Shown: positions 34,951 through 45,344 of the stretch, one piece after another
Layout: every line of letters begins with the position of its first letter
How positions within the stretch are numbered: position 1 is the first letter of the stretch
Notes under the pieces: generated by a model
Seen by the model: the letters and a program-made list of their open reading frames with translations, nothing else
What the model was told of the DNA's origin: nothing
Databases searched by the model: none
DNA from: a bacterium
Lineage (GTDB): Bacteria; Actinomycetota; Acidimicrobiia; Spongiisociales; Spongiisociaceae
Reading direction: 5' to 3'
Assembly (NCBI GenBank): GCA_028821235.1
Contig: JAPPGV010000035.1
Span: forward strand, 1-61,846
DNA length: 61,846 bases
Program-made: the position numbers and the translations under genes

Positions 34951-35530
34951 GGAACTGCTCGCGATTGGGGAGCGCATCGTCACCCATTTCGCTACTGGTG
35001 GCGAGCCCCCGTTCATTCTCTACCAGTACCTGCCCACCGAGGAGTGGAAGGTTCGGCGCGACCTGGGGGACCTGCGGCGATGGCTCGAGGCGACCCCTCG
35101 TAGTATCAACTGCGCGGCGATTTCGCTGGCGGACCTGTTCTGGCAAGCTCTCGAAGAATCCGGATACCTTGAGGAGTTGATCGCACACGAACGCGAGGCG
35201 ACTGAGGCATCTAACTCGTCGGCGTTGCGGGAGGTGGATACAGCGGTTGGGGAAATACTCCGCGAGCCGCCCACCCTTCCGGATCGTGTCATCGGCGAGG
35301 TAGCCGACTGTGGCGACCGGACCGCGGTGTTTTTGTACCGGGCGGGGGCGCTTTACCCCGCCTATCGAACCTCAACCCTGCTCGACGACCTACGAGGGCG
35401 CCTCGTCCGTCCGGTCACGCTTCTCTATCCGGGCCGTCTGTCCGGTGAGTACGGCCTGCGCTTCATGGGCCGTAACGAACCCGCCTACGGGTACCGGGCG
35501 TTGATCGTGCCCAGGGAGGCATCTGTATGA
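34937..35530 (+). CDS. brxB: BREX protein BrxB (DUF1788)
   Basis: A 197-residue BrxB. It starts PLREELLAIGERIVTHF and contains PPFILYQYLPTEEWKVRRDLGDLRRWL and a C-terminal RPVTLLYPGRLSGEYGLRFMG, the usual DUF1788 ending. GTG 34937 follows GGAGGAGG at 6 nt and overlaps brxA. The stop overlaps the brxC start (ATGA). BrxB is required for defence and is thought to be a structural component. Confidence 0.88.
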   Translation: MPLREELLAIGERIVTHFATGGEPPFILYQYLPTEEWKVRRDLGDLRRWLEATPRSINCAAISLADLFWQALEESGYLEELIAHEREATEASNSSALREVDTAVGEILREPPTLPDRVIGEVADCGDRTAVFLYRAGALYPAYRTSTLLDDLRGRLVRPVTLLYPGRLSGEYGLRFMGRNEPAYGYRALIVPREASV

Positions 35531-38500
35531 AGATCAAAGAGTTATTCCGGCGTGACATCCATCGGGTCATCGAGGAGGTAATCAAAGTCGATGTGGGTGA
35601 TGAGAACATCATCGCCGGCGAACTCGACGAGTATGTAGCCACCAGGCACATCCTTGAGGAACTGGAAACCGTGCTCGACGCTTACCAGGAATCGATTAAC
35701 AATCCCAATGAGACCTGCACAGTTTGGGTCTCGGGATTCTTCGGCTCGGGAAAGTCGAGTTGGGCGAAGGTTCTCGGCTACCTGCTCTGGAATCCGATCG
35801 TGATGGGTGAATCTGCCTCCGACCGGTTCTTCGGACGGACATCCGCCCCCCGCGTGCGAGCATTGCTCAACACGATCCACGCCCAAGCGCCCACACAGAC
35901 GGTTCTGCTGAATCTGGCGACCGGATCCAATGTCGTGGCCAGGGAGGGTGAGTCGGTCGTCCTACCGGTCTACCGGGCTTTGCTGGACCGGCTCGACTAC
36001 TCCCGTAACTTCAAGATCGCCGAACTGGAGTACACCATAGAGGGCGATGGGAAACTTGAGGACTTCGAGAGCGCCTTTGCGTCGATCATCGGGAAACCAT
36101 GGAAGGAGCGCCGCTTCACCGCGCTTGCCACGTGGGACGCCATGCGGGCAGTGGATGCCGTCTACGGGAACGGTCGTGGGATTCCCAGGTGGGCCCGCGA
36201 GTTCGAGGCGCCCGACATCGACGCTGATTGGTTCGCCGCACGCGCTCTCGATCTGCTGGAGCGGCGCGGGGGCGAGGCGCGGCGGCTCGCCTTCGTCGTA
36301 GACGAGGCCGGCCAGTACATCGCCCGCTCGGTGCAGCGGATGCTGGACCTGCAGGGGCTCGCCGAGGCGTTCCAGAAGCGGCGCGGAAGCCTTTGGCTCG
36401 TTGTGACATCTCAGGAGACGCTCAACGACGTAGTCGACAGTCTGGAGGCAAAGCAGGTCGAGCTGGCACGGGCACAGGCGAGGTTCCCGCTACGGGTGGA
36501 CCTTTTGCCCTCCGACATCGACGAGGTAACCGGTAGGCGGGTGCTCGACAAGACCGACGAGGCGCAACGGTCCGTGCGCGAAGCCATCAGGCCGCACCGC
36601 AACCAGCTGATCCGCAACGTCCGCCTGTCCTCTCCGACCCGCTCCGCCGTGCCCTCCGAGGACGAGTTGGTCCGTCTCTACCCCCTTCTCCCTCACCAGA
36701 TTCAGCTCCTCATCGACGCGGTGTCGGTACGGCGCACTCATGGAGGCGCCTCTCCCACCGTCGGCGGCTCGAACCGCACCCTCATCAAGCACGCCCAGCA
36801 ACTCATCGCCCATCCCAGACATGGGCTCGGTAGCTGCGAGGTCGGAACCCTTGTCACCCTCGACCGATCCTTCGAGCTGCTCGAGGAACTGATCCCCACC
36901 TCATGGCGATCCGAGGTCGCTCAGGTGGCCGACCGGTACGGCAGCGACAGCAATGAAGCTCGGGTGATGAAGGTCGCCGCCTTGTGCGTCGAGATTCCCG
37001 CTCTGCCACTGTCAGCGGAGAACATCGCCGCTCTGCTCCATTCCGAGATCGCGGGCGAGAATCAACAGGACAGAATCAATGCCGCTCTTGCCCGCCTGGT
37101 CACCGATGATCGCCTGCGCGAGACAAACGACGGTTACAAGCTGCAATCACCCGAGCAGAAGGACTGGGAGAAAGACCGGCGAGGAATCGATCTGACGCCA
37201 GGAGCATCGGTACGTCTCCGGCGCGAGATGCTCAAACAGGCCTTGCGCGGCCTTACCGTTACTCGAGGCCGAACCTTCAGAGTCGAGGTCACGGTTGAAA
37301 GCGAGAAGGTCGTGCCCGGGGAACTTCCGCTACACATTGCCGAGGCGGACGACGCGGAACGTAACGATCTGCGGGCGGAGTCACGTGAGTCTGCCAATCA
37401 GGAGGTCGTGTATTGGGTCTACGTACTGGCGTCGGAGACATGGGAGGCGCTGTTGGATCTGCATCGGAGCCGTGTCATGATCGAGCGGCGGGACACACCC
37501 AACAAACCAACGGCCGATGTCGGACTCCTGGCCGAGGAACGCGAGCGCGAACGTCGGTATGAGGCGACAGCCATGCAACGGTTGACCCGTGACCTGACAT
37601 CCGGCAGGGTGATCTTCCGTGGACGCATCGAGGACATCGACGGCACCCGCCTGCGCTCAACGGTACAACGCCTTCTCGGCGAACGGTTGGATGAGATCTA
37701 TCCCCAACTGCATCAGTTCACCGCCAACATGAAGAGTAAGGATGTGATCCAACTACTCCGCACGACCGACCTCGCCACGTTGCCAGAGGACCTCCGAGAG
37801 GAGGGCATCGGCTTGGTGGAAGTCACTCCCGATGGATACGTGCTGGTAACCAATCGAGGCCCGCTCGATGCCCTCGTCAGCGAAGTAAGCAAGCGAGCTT
37901 CATACGGTTATGAAGCCACCGGCGCCTACCTGGAGACTCACTTTGCCAAACCGCCCTTCGGGGCACAGGTCGAAGTCGTACAAGCACTGTGCGCAGCCGC
38001 CTTACGGACCGGTATGGTCGAGACCATCCATCAGGGGCAACTCATCGTCAACGCCAGCGACCGACGCCTCGACCAAATGTTCGGAACCCTGCCCCGGTTC
38101 AGAGCTGCTGCCTTCCGTCCCCCGACGCACACCGACGTCCCGATCGACTTGCGGGTCGATCTTGCCAAGAGGCTCGAACACTACGGGCAATACCTTTCCG
38201 GTCCCTCCACCGAAGTACTTGCCGATTCAGTTCGCGACACCTTTGGCCCCCACCGGGAAGTAACGGTCCGGGTCATCGCTTCTTTGACGGGCCTTGGCAT
38301 AGCCATACCCCGATCAGTTACTCGCGCGCAAGGGATCATCGGGCGGCTCATCAGCGGCGACGATGTCGAGGTGGTCACCACGGCCCACAGTACTTGGGCG
38401 GATCTAACAGACGGGAGCGCAGCCGTCGCCAGCTTGAGCGACTTGCTGGATAACTCAACCGACGATCTCCGAGCCGCTCAGCGAGAGGCAAGCCGCTCTC

Positions 38501-39012
38501 CCGGCGGCCTGCCCACCGCGTTCGTGCAGGAGCACGCGGAACTAGTCGACCTTCTTGCCGCCGGTGACCTCGTCGATCACACCCCCCGGATTTTGGCCCT
38601 CACACGGCGCCTCGCCGAACGACGGCAGGCAGCCGCACAGGAAGCAGCAGATCGTCTCAACGAAGTCATCGATGAGACCAGGGCGAACCTGAGACGAGAG
38701 TTCAAAGACGTGGCCGACGGCGCGGTTGCCGAAACGTTACGGCCTATCGAGCAACTCATCCCACCCGATGACTTGACTTCGGCGGACGCCTACGAACTGG
38801 AAGTACGTATCGACAGCGCACGCGCAAGGGCTAGGGAGGCTACGCATCACCTTGAGGATCTACGAGCGAGCGGGCAACTCGCCTGGGTCCGTGTGGGCGA
38901 CCTCATCGCGGAGCCCATTACCGCCGAGGACCAGATCGACCCCATCCTCGATCGCATCCGCCAGGCCATTGCTGCGGAGTTGGCAGAAGGTAAGCAAGTC
39001 CGCCTCCAATGA
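35527..39012 (+). CDS. brxC: BREX protein BrxC, P-loop ATPase
   Basis: An 1161-residue BrxC/PglY-type ATPase. It starts MKIKELFRRDIHRVIEEVIKVD and has Walker A FFGSGKSSWAKVLGYLL (about 71-88) and a Walker B-like RRLAFVVDEAGQYI (about 252-265). A long C-terminal region with helical segments follows. BrxC is a core BREX factor with an AAA-like ATPase. Length is normal and no lesion is seen. The stop overlaps the pglX start (ATGA). Confidence 0.92.
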   Translation: MKIKELFRRDIHRVIEEVIKVDVGDENIIAGELDEYVATRHILEELETVLDAYQESINNPNETCTVWVSGFFGSGKSSWAKVLGYLLWNPIVMGESASDRFFGRTSAPRVRALLNTIHAQAPTQTVLLNLATGSNVVAREGESVVLPVYRALLDRLDYSRNFKIAELEYTIEGDGKLEDFESAFASIIGKPWKERRFTALATWDAMRAVDAVYGNGRGIPRWAREFEAPDIDADWFAARALDLLERRGGEARRLAFVVDEAGQYIARSVQRMLDLQGLAEAFQKRRGSLWLVVTSQETLNDVVDSLEAKQVELARAQARFPLRVDLLPSDIDEVTGRRVLDKTDEAQRSVREAIRPHRNQLIRNVRLSSPTRSAVPSEDELVRLYPLLPHQIQLLIDAVSVRRTHGGASPTVGGSNRTLIKHAQQLIAHPRHGLGSCEVGTLVTLDRSFELLEELIPTSWRSEVAQVADRYGSDSNEARVMKVAALCVEIPALPLSAENIAALLHSEIAGENQQDRINAALARLVTDDRLRETNDGYKLQSPEQKDWEKDRRGIDLTPGASVRLRREMLKQALRGLTVTRGRTFRVEVTVESEKVVPGELPLHIAEADDAERNDLRAESRESANQEVVYWVYVLASETWEALLDLHRSRVMIERRDTPNKPTADVGLLAEERERERRYEATAMQRLTRDLTSGRVIFRGRIEDIDGTRLRSTVQRLLGERLDEIYPQLHQFTANMKSKDVIQLLRTTDLATLPEDLREEGIGLVEVTPDGYVLVTNRGPLDALVSEVSKRASYGYEATGAYLETHFAKPPFGAQVEVVQALCAAALRTGMVETIHQGQLIVNASDRRLDQMFGTLPRFRAAAFRPPTHTDVPIDLRVDLAKRLEHYGQYLSGPSTEVLADSVRDTFGPHREVTVRVIASLTGLGIAIPRSVTRAQGIIGRLISGDDVEVVTTAHSTWADLTDGSAAVASLSDLLDNSTDDLRAAQREASRSPGGLPTAFVQEHAELVDLLAAGDLVDHTPRILALTRRLAERRQAAAQEAADRLNEVIDETRANLRREFKDVADGAVAETLRPIEQLIPPDDLTSADAYELEVRIDSARARAREATHHLEDLRASGQLAWVRVGDLIAEPITAEDQIDPILDRIRQAIAAELAEGKQVRLQ

Positions 39013-40292
39013 CCGACGCCCTCGACACCGATCAGCGCAGCAAGCTCGGACGCTTGATCGGTCGCGGGCGTGCGCTGCTGGAGCGCGATCTGGCCACCCA
39101 AGCTTCGGGTCGATTCGGCATCGACGGCGATGGCACCGTAGCCGCGGAGTCGACTTTGCAACTTGACGAAGCAGGCCTTGCTTCTCGTCGCGAAATAGTG
39201 GAGGTCGTAGAGCATCTCCGTAGCGAGGGTCACTCCGCCCCGGACGCGGTCGCCCGACTTCTCCGAGAAGCCGTATTCACCCACCTCAACCGTCTCGTAG
39301 CCATCCGGATCGCGGAAGCTCTCGATTTGCTTCCAGAGTCACTGGCCCGGGGCGACCGATCACTGGGATACCGAAACACCCGGGAATTGGCACCCCTGCT
39401 CACGGCGGACGACACGAACGGGTACTGGACCTATCTGCAGCTGTGCGGTGATGAACTGGCGCCCGATGTACCCAACCTCTTCGATCCGCGCAACCCCCTG
39501 CTCGCACTCGCGCCGAGCCCGATCGCGGTGGGACACCTCGTGGGACTCTTCTCCGATCCCGCCAATGCCAGCCTGTGGACGGCGTCGGACTGTCTGGGAT
39601 GGACTTACCAGTTCTTCAACACCGCAGACGAGCGTCGCGCCATGCGCGATGCGTCACCGGCGCCTCGAAACAGTCGCGAACTAGCCGTCCGCAATCAGTT
39701 CTTCACCCCGCGCTACGTAGTCGACTTCCTCGTCCAGAACAGCTTGGGTCGACGTCTACTCGACGCCGATCCGAACTCGGCCCTGATCGACGATCTACCT
39801 CTGCTTGTAGACCCGCCCACCGAACAAGAGCAACCAATCAAACTCGAAGATGTCAAGGTACTCGATCCGGCATGCGGATCCGGCCACTTCCTCCTCGCCG
39901 CCTACGACCTGCTCGAACGCGCCTGGCAACACTCGGGTGAATCACCCTCCGACGCGGCACCGCACATCGTCCGATCCCTCTGGGGAATCGAGATCGACCC
40001 CCGATGCACACAGGTCGCCTCTGCCGCCCTCTTGTTCCGCGCCCCGGCGCTCTCGACCGACCGGGTCGCTCCCAAGGCCCAACATCGTTTGCGCCAGGTC
40101 CGTCCCCGCCACCGCGACAGGTATGGACTCCATGTTGGAACACCTCACACCAACTCAGCAGACCTTGATGAAGGCCCTTACCGAAGCCCTCCACGATGCC
40201 CCCGTTCTCGGACCGTTATTACGCATCGAGGACCGCATCGAAGGCGAAATCCGTGCCGCAATTGCCGGTACACCACAAGAAGGACTCGCTGA
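39009..40292 (+). CDS. pglX: BREX methyltransferase PglX, N-terminal part (frameshifted)
   Basis: The first of three pieces of an N6-adenine DNA methyltransferase. It opens with ATG overlapping brxC and contains QFFTPRYVVDFLVQNSLGRRLL and SAM motif I VLDPACGSGHFLLAAYDLLERA (about 284-305). Homology-like sequence ends at ALLFRA (about 40043). The rest of this frame (to 40292) is out of register. Dropping one C from the CCCC run at 40042-40045 restores FRARRSRP...LPRPNIVCA, the family continuation. Confidence 0.85.
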   Translation: MTDALDTDQRSKLGRLIGRGRALLERDLATQASGRFGIDGDGTVAAESTLQLDEAGLASRREIVEVVEHLRSEGHSAPDAVARLLREAVFTHLNRLVAIRIAEALDLLPESLARGDRSLGYRNTRELAPLLTADDTNGYWTYLQLCGDELAPDVPNLFDPRNPLLALAPSPIAVGHLVGLFSDPANASLWTASDCLGWTYQFFNTADERRAMRDASPAPRNSRELAVRNQFFTPRYVVDFLVQNSLGRRLLDADPNSALIDDLPLLVDPPTEQEQPIKLEDVKVLDPACGSGHFLLAAYDLLERAWQHSGESPSDAAPHIVRSLWGIEIDPRCTQVASAALLFRAPALSTDRVAPKAQHRLRQVRPRHRDRYGLHVGTPHTNSADLDEGPYRSPPRCPRSRTVITHRGPHRRRNPCRNCRYTTRRTR

Positions 40293-41637
40293 GGCGATTG
40301 AGCCGGCGGTGATCCTGAGACACACGGAAGAGCTCGTCACGAACCTCCAGAGCCTCGCAGACGCCACCACTGCTTCCCCGGCAGAGCGCCTTCTAGCCGC
40401 CGAAGCCGACGACGCAGTGCGTTTCGTTATGGCATTGCTTTGTCGTTACGACGCCGTACTCCAGAACCCACCCTTCGGAGAGCCGGTGCCATCTACAAAG
40501 CCCTACCTCAAGGCCAGTTACCCGTGGATCCCCACCAAGGACTACAACCTGCTCGCCGCCTTCGTTGGCCGTGGTCTGGAACTGTGCCAACCTGGTGTCG
40601 GATACGTAGGGGCAATCACGTCACGGGCTGGGATGTTCCTTAAGACCTTCCAGGCGTGGCGAAAAGACGTAGTCCTCGGCTATGACCTCGTCACCGTCGC
40701 GGACCTCGGCTACGGGGTTATGGAAGGGGCACAGGTTGAGGCTGCCGCCTACGTCCTCGGTAATTCAACCGCAGCACTTGGCCAGAAAGCAACCTTCATC
40801 CGCCTCCTAAAGGATACCGACAAGCCCGCCGGGCTCGTAGCCGCTATCGAGATCCGACGACGGCAAGAGGAGGACGACAGGATATTCCGGATGCCGCCGC
40901 ACGATCTCCACACCGTCCCGGGATCACCCATTGCCTATTGGATGAGTCCGGCCATCCGGCGTCTCTTCACGGATCACCCAGCCCTTGAGGGTATGGCAGG
41001 AGATGTCCGTCAAGGACTGGCAACAGGGGATAACTTTCGATTTGTACGTGCCTTCTGGGAAGTAAACCCGTCCCAAATCGCCCGTACACGAGAGGAGTCC
41101 AAGTCTGGTAAACGCTGGGCTCCCTTTGCCAAGGGAGGTGAGTACAGTCCCTTCTGGGCTGATATTCACCTCGTAGTCGACTACGGCAAGGACGGCCATG
41201 CCCTAAGAAACTACAAGGGCTCGCGCGTTCAGAGTACCCAGTTCTACTTCCGACGCGGCCTCACGTGGCCCGAGAGGACCACTAGCGGTTTCGGGCCCAG
41301 AATCCTTCCAGTTGGTACCGTTTTTTCCCACGTTGGTCATGGAATATTCCCAACAGTCGATAGAGGTGCCATGCTTGGATTCCTGATGAGTCGGTTAACA
41401 AATGTGCTCCTCGCTGCCTCACTTGGATCGGCGGAGAGTACACGGTCAGGAAGTCCTGCAAAGCGCTACTCCGTTGGGTCCGTTCAACGCCTCCCTTGGT
41501 TACCAGAACTCGATAAAGATACGCAGTTATCTCGATTGGCCCTTGAGGTCGCTGATCTTCGACGATATGAAGATTCTTCTGATGAGACCTCCAGGCTCTT
41601 CAAAGCTCCGTCTATCATGAACGAACTCCTAATATGA
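40045..41637 (+). CDS. pglX: BREX methyltransferase PglX, middle part
   Basis: This frame carries the catalytic NPPFG motif (about 40465-40480), AFVGRGLELCQPGVGYVGAITSRAGMFL and a target-recognition-like region ending MNELLI. The residues LPRPNIVCARSVPA near its start join onto the N-terminal piece once the frameshift is removed. A start for separate expression could be ATG 40123 (MDSMLEHL). It ends at TGA 41635-41637, and the same frame continues directly with the C-terminal part. Confidence 0.82.
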   Translation, partial: RRSRPTGSLPRPNIVCARSVPATATGMDSMLEHLTPTQQTLMKALTEALHDAPVLGPLLRIEDRIEGEIRAAIAGTPQEGLAEAIEPAVILRHTEELVTNLQSLADATTASPAERLLAAEADDAVRFVMALLCRYDAVLQNPPFGEPVPSTKPYLKASYPWIPTKDYNLLAAFVGRGLELCQPGVGYVGAITSRAGMFLKTFQAWRKDVVLGYDLVTVADLGYGVMEGAQVEAAAYVLGNSTAALGQKATFIRLLKDTDKPAGLVAAIEIRRRQEEDDRIFRMPPHDLHTVPGSPIAYWMSPAIRRLFTDHPALEGMAGDVRQGLATGDNFRFVRAFWEVNPSQIARTREESKSGKRWAPFAKGGEYSPFWADIHLVVDYGKDGHALRNYKGSRVQSTQFYFRRGLTWPERTTSGFGPRILPVGTVFSHVGHGIFPTVDRGAMLGFLMSRLTNVLLAASLGSAESTRSGSPAKRYSVGSVQRLPWLPELDKDTQLSRLALEVADLRRYEDSSDETSRLFKAPSIMNELLI

Positions 41638-42864
41638 TTGACGATTCCAGAGGCGGTAGCCGAGAAGGTGAATCGTGATGGTGATCGCCATCTTCGCATT
41701 ATAGAACTTACCGAGAAGATTGAACAACGCCTCCATGAGGTGGCCGCATTGGACGATGAAGCAAACGCTTATCTGAACGTGGAAGTCGGGCCACACCCCG
41801 CTTCCTATCGGCCGGGTCCCCTTGATGAAGGCAAGCTTCACCGTCTGCTCGAGGATCCGATCCACAAGGTCATCAGAGAGTTCATTGACAGACGCGGTGG
41901 GTCGCGTGCTATTGCCAACCTGACATTCTTCGCCGATCGGCGGCTCGAGGTCATTGCCCACGGTTTGGAACGCCCTCCGAGCCAGATCGAGTCATACCGT
42001 CGGGAGACTGGCATCCTGCCGTCCGGCGAGCTGCCAAGATCAGCCGCGGCCTTGTTGAGCTATCTGGTTGGTGCAGCGGCGGGTCGGTGGGACATGCGCT
42101 TGGCGGGTGTCAGGATGCCATCGTTGGGTGATCTGTTCGACCCCGTGCCCATCTACCCACCCGGGATGCTCATGGACGGAGGCCTGCCCGCCCGGTCGAC
42201 TCCACCCGGCTACGAGGTGGACGTCCCGCCTGGACAACTACTGTTCGATCAGCCGGGTCATCCATGGGATATCGTTGAACGTGTCCTAGCCGTAGCCGCA
42301 CTGCTGGTCAGCGATGCCGAACGGCTCGTAGTTGATGTAATGAAGCATCTCAAGGGCAAGGACCTGCGGGATCACCTCCGCAAGCACTTCTTCAACGACC
42401 ATCTCAAGCGCTACACGAAGTCGCGTCGGAAAGCACCGATCTACTGGCCGCTCTACGTGCCCTCCGGCGGATGGGGCGTCTGTGTATACGCTCCCTCACT
42501 CGGCCGGGAGACACTATACGCTATCGAAGCGGCCGCAACCGCGCGCCTCAACGCTGCCGAGGTCGAGATCTCCCGGCTGCGCCGCGACCAGCAGGACGGA
42601 GTAGGAGGCCGTTCCCCAATACAACTCGCGGCTGTGCTCGATGCGGAGCAAGGCTTGGCCGAGGAGTTGCGCGTATTCAGAAACGAGGCAGAACGGGTAG
42701 CTCGGCTCGGGTGGGTTCCGGACTTGGACGATGGCATCGTGCTGTGTGCCGCACCACTTGCCGGCCTCTTCCCGGCCTGGAAGGAAGCCGCGAAGGAGCG
42801 AGCGAACATCAAGGCGGGAAAGTACCCGTGGGCCTCCGTGACGAACTGGGCGGATGAGCTATGA
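41638..42864 (+). CDS. pglX: BREX methyltransferase PglX, C-terminal part
   Basis: A 408-codon stretch in the same frame as the middle part, separated from it only by TGA 41635-41637. A TTG follows the TGA at once, but has no Shine-Dalgarno. The helical DGDRHLRIIELTEKIEQRLHEV leads into a PglX-like tail: KDLRDHLRKHFFNDHLKRYTKSRRKAPIYW, then LNAAEVEISRLRRDQ. Together the three pieces span 3856 nt, close to one ordinary PglX of about 1200 residues or slightly longer. The end overlaps pglZ (ATGA). Confidence 0.8.
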   Translation: MTIPEAVAEKVNRDGDRHLRIIELTEKIEQRLHEVAALDDEANAYLNVEVGPHPASYRPGPLDEGKLHRLLEDPIHKVIREFIDRRGGSRAIANLTFFADRRLEVIAHGLERPPSQIESYRRETGILPSGELPRSAAALLSYLVGAAAGRWDMRLAGVRMPSLGDLFDPVPIYPPGMLMDGGLPARSTPPGYEVDVPPGQLLFDQPGHPWDIVERVLAVAALLVSDAERLVVDVMKHLKGKDLRDHLRKHFFNDHLKRYTKSRRKAPIYWPLYVPSGGWGVCVYAPSLGRETLYAIEAAATARLNAAEVEISRLRRDQQDGVGGRSPIQLAAVLDAEQGLAEELRVFRNEAERVARLGWVPDLDDGIVLCAAPLAGLFPAWKEAAKERANIKAGKYPWASVTNWADEL

Positions 42865-45344
42865 CGACTCTGAGAGCGGCCCTCACGAAGCAGTTGGCTC
42901 AAAAGGTCCAGCGTTACGGGTTAGTGATCTGGGAAGATCGGGGAGGCGAGTACAAGGACGTTGCCTCCTCGGTAGCGCCGGAGGATGTTCTCTTCGAGCC
43001 GTTCAACGGCAGTTGGTACGATCTCAGACGAAGAGTCGAGAGCGCGGTTTCCGGTGACCGGCCGCCCCGTCTGGTCGTGTACACCCCCGCTCCCATCAAA
43101 GACGATGACCCCCTCGCGGAAGTACGCGACGCGGCGGGAAAGTTCACCCGAAGGCTGTCAACCCTGGTTCGCCAATCTCTGAGGGGCACACTCTCCCCGG
43201 CCAGGATCACAGCAATATCCGAACAGGCTCGGACACTCCGAGAGGCCGAGATGGCCGCTGAGGGGCCGGGAGAGACCGATGTACGTCTGACCCGAGTAAT
43301 GGGAACGCTCACGCCGCTCGAACTTCTCGTCAATGTCCTCACCGGCGCCTCTGACGATGATCTCAGTAACGCCGGTCTGTGGGATGCGGTCGTAGCCATG
43401 GCGAACCAAACGGTGGGCGCCGATGTCGCCGGGGTGTCGGACGAACTCCGGCATGACATATTCCAGCACCTGCTCCTGGCCGACATCTCTCGGGTGATCG
43501 GGGGACCGCTACCGGACACTCTCCAGACGGCGTCCAGCTCCCTCTCAGCGTCCCAACGCCGGAGTACGCAGGACCTTTTGGAACGGTTACGCGGAGCAAC
43601 CGGAGGTCTAGCCGCTCATCGGCGTCTCGCGACGGCTGCCGATACCCGCCTCGCGCTCGCCGACAGCCTCCAATGGCGGCCCGGCCTCGAGGATGCCGTC
43701 GGCACACCGGCCCTAGAGAAGGTCCTCCTTGGGCGATCAATCCGTTTTATACAGGAAACCGACTATGGCAAGGCTCTCGAAATCGCCGAGCGCCGTCTTG
43801 AGGTGAGCCCCTGGGTGTCGGACCCGAACTCAGGATGGGGAGGCCGATGGCGCACTGTCCAAGCCATCTCCCGCCTACACGCAGAACTCGCCAAGGCCAA
43901 TCCGCCATTAGAAGTGGGACCGTGCGAGATGCTGGCTTGGTATGTGGAACAAGGATGGCTGGTCGACAGAGCGCACCGCCGACTGGAGTTGGCCCGTTCC
44001 GAACTCCGGAGGTTCGGGGACTTGGAGGACACTCTCAATGCAGCTCGAATCGCCTACGAGACGTGGCTCGATCATCTCCTCGATCGCTTCGTCTCCTCCG
44101 TGACCGATAAAGCCCTCGAAACGGACGGTCTGATCCGCCAAGGTGAGGTTCACGACCGCTTTGTCGCCGAGGGTCAGGGACGTACCGCCTACGTCTGGGT
44201 CGATGCGCTCCGCTACGAACTGGGCATGGAACTCGCTGACGCCCTAGGCCACATCACCAAGAATGTAACCATCCACGCTGCGGTCGCGGCCGCACCCACG
44301 ATCACCCAGGTGGGTATGGCCAACCTGCTACCAGGTGCCGCATCAGACCTGGGACTCGAACTGGAGGGAAACCGCTTACGTGTGAGTATCGGCGGGACAC
44401 GGGTCAACTCGGTTCGCCAAAGACGCGAATTGCTGCGTGCGCGGCATGGGAGCGTGGCCGACCTTGATCTCAACGATGCCTCGCAAAAGGGCGAGAAGGC
44501 ACTCGGTAACGCGATAGAAGGTGCCGACCTCATCCTGGTTAGATCACAAGAAGTCGACTCGGCAGGCGAGTCAGGTCTTTTGTCGGTGGCCTGGTCACAT
44601 TTCCAGACCGTGATAGGCCTCCTAGCCAACGTGATCGCGCGGCTCGCCCAGTGTGGTGTCGAGCGTGTCATCATCAGCGCTGATCACGGCTTCATCGCGC
44701 TCAGCCAGAGCCTCGGCGCCCAACGCACGGTTGACCCTCCCGCGGGAGGAGTCGGAATCACCAAGAGACGGGTCTTCGTCGGTCGGGGCGCCAACCCACG
44801 CCAGGCCACTGCGCGCGTGCCCATCGCTTCATGCGGCATACCAGGAGACCTCGACCTCATAGTGCCCCGAGGCTTGGCTGTGTTCCGGGCTGGCGGAGCC
44901 CGCCAGTTCTTCCACGGAGGGCTCTCGCCTCAGGAACTAATCGTTCCTGTCATCGTCGTCGAGTCAAGGCGGGCGCCCGAACCGCAGAAGCTGAAGGTTG
45001 GCATCACCGTGGCCGGAGGCCGCATAACCACCGGAATCTTTGCCGCCACCATTTCCTTCGATGGGGACCTTTTCACAAACGAAGTGAGGGTACGGGTCTT
45101 CGCCGGATCGGGTGGTGGCCCACCGGTCGCACGGGTCGTCTCGGGAGACGGTTACGATCCTGACACCGGAACGGTGACGGTCGGCACCGGCCGGTCGAGC
45201 GTCCTCACCTTCCTGGTCATCGAGAACCTCGGCGCCAACACCGAGGTGAATCTGCAGGTACTCGACGCCCGAACCGGCCTGAAGCTCGCATCGGCGACGG
45301 CGCCCGTCGCGTCTCCGGTGGTGGTAGAGGACGAACTTGACTAA
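42861..45344 (+). CDS. pglZ: BREX protein PglZ, alkaline phosphatase superfamily
   Basis: An 827-residue PglZ. The metal-binding core is visible as TAYVWVDALRYELGMELADAL (about 441-461) and ERVIISADHGFIALS (about 599-613), with a later GGLSPQELIVPVIVV. The N-terminal half is helical and the C-terminus is a beta-rich domain. PglZ is the signature gene of BREX. Its ATG lies in the stop of the last pglX piece, and its end overlaps brxL by 8 nt. Confidence 0.92.
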   Translation: MTTLRAALTKQLAQKVQRYGLVIWEDRGGEYKDVASSVAPEDVLFEPFNGSWYDLRRRVESAVSGDRPPRLVVYTPAPIKDDDPLAEVRDAAGKFTRRLSTLVRQSLRGTLSPARITAISEQARTLREAEMAAEGPGETDVRLTRVMGTLTPLELLVNVLTGASDDDLSNAGLWDAVVAMANQTVGADVAGVSDELRHDIFQHLLLADISRVIGGPLPDTLQTASSSLSASQRRSTQDLLERLRGATGGLAAHRRLATAADTRLALADSLQWRPGLEDAVGTPALEKVLLGRSIRFIQETDYGKALEIAERRLEVSPWVSDPNSGWGGRWRTVQAISRLHAELAKANPPLEVGPCEMLAWYVEQGWLVDRAHRRLELARSELRRFGDLEDTLNAARIAYETWLDHLLDRFVSSVTDKALETDGLIRQGEVHDRFVAEGQGRTAYVWVDALRYELGMELADALGHITKNVTIHAAVAAAPTITQVGMANLLPGAASDLGLELEGNRLRVSIGGTRVNSVRQRRELLRARHGSVADLDLNDASQKGEKALGNAIEGADLILVRSQEVDSAGESGLLSVAWSHFQTVIGLLANVIARLAQCGVERVIISADHGFIALSQSLGAQRTVDPPAGGVGITKRRVFVGRGANPRQATARVPIASCGIPGDLDLIVPRGLAVFRAGGARQFFHGGLSPQELIVPVIVVESRRAPEPQKLKVGITVAGGRITTGIFAATISFDGDLFTNEVRVRVFAGSGGGPPVARVVSGDGYDPDTGTVTVGTGRSSVLTFLVIENLGANTEVNLQVLDARTGLKLASATAPVASPVVVEDELD

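Noticed and set aside
41635-41637. TGA in pglX as a second selenocysteine codon
   Set aside because: No Cys/Sec motif is expected there in PglX, no SECIS-like hairpin follows, and a frameshift upstream already shows the gene is damaged.
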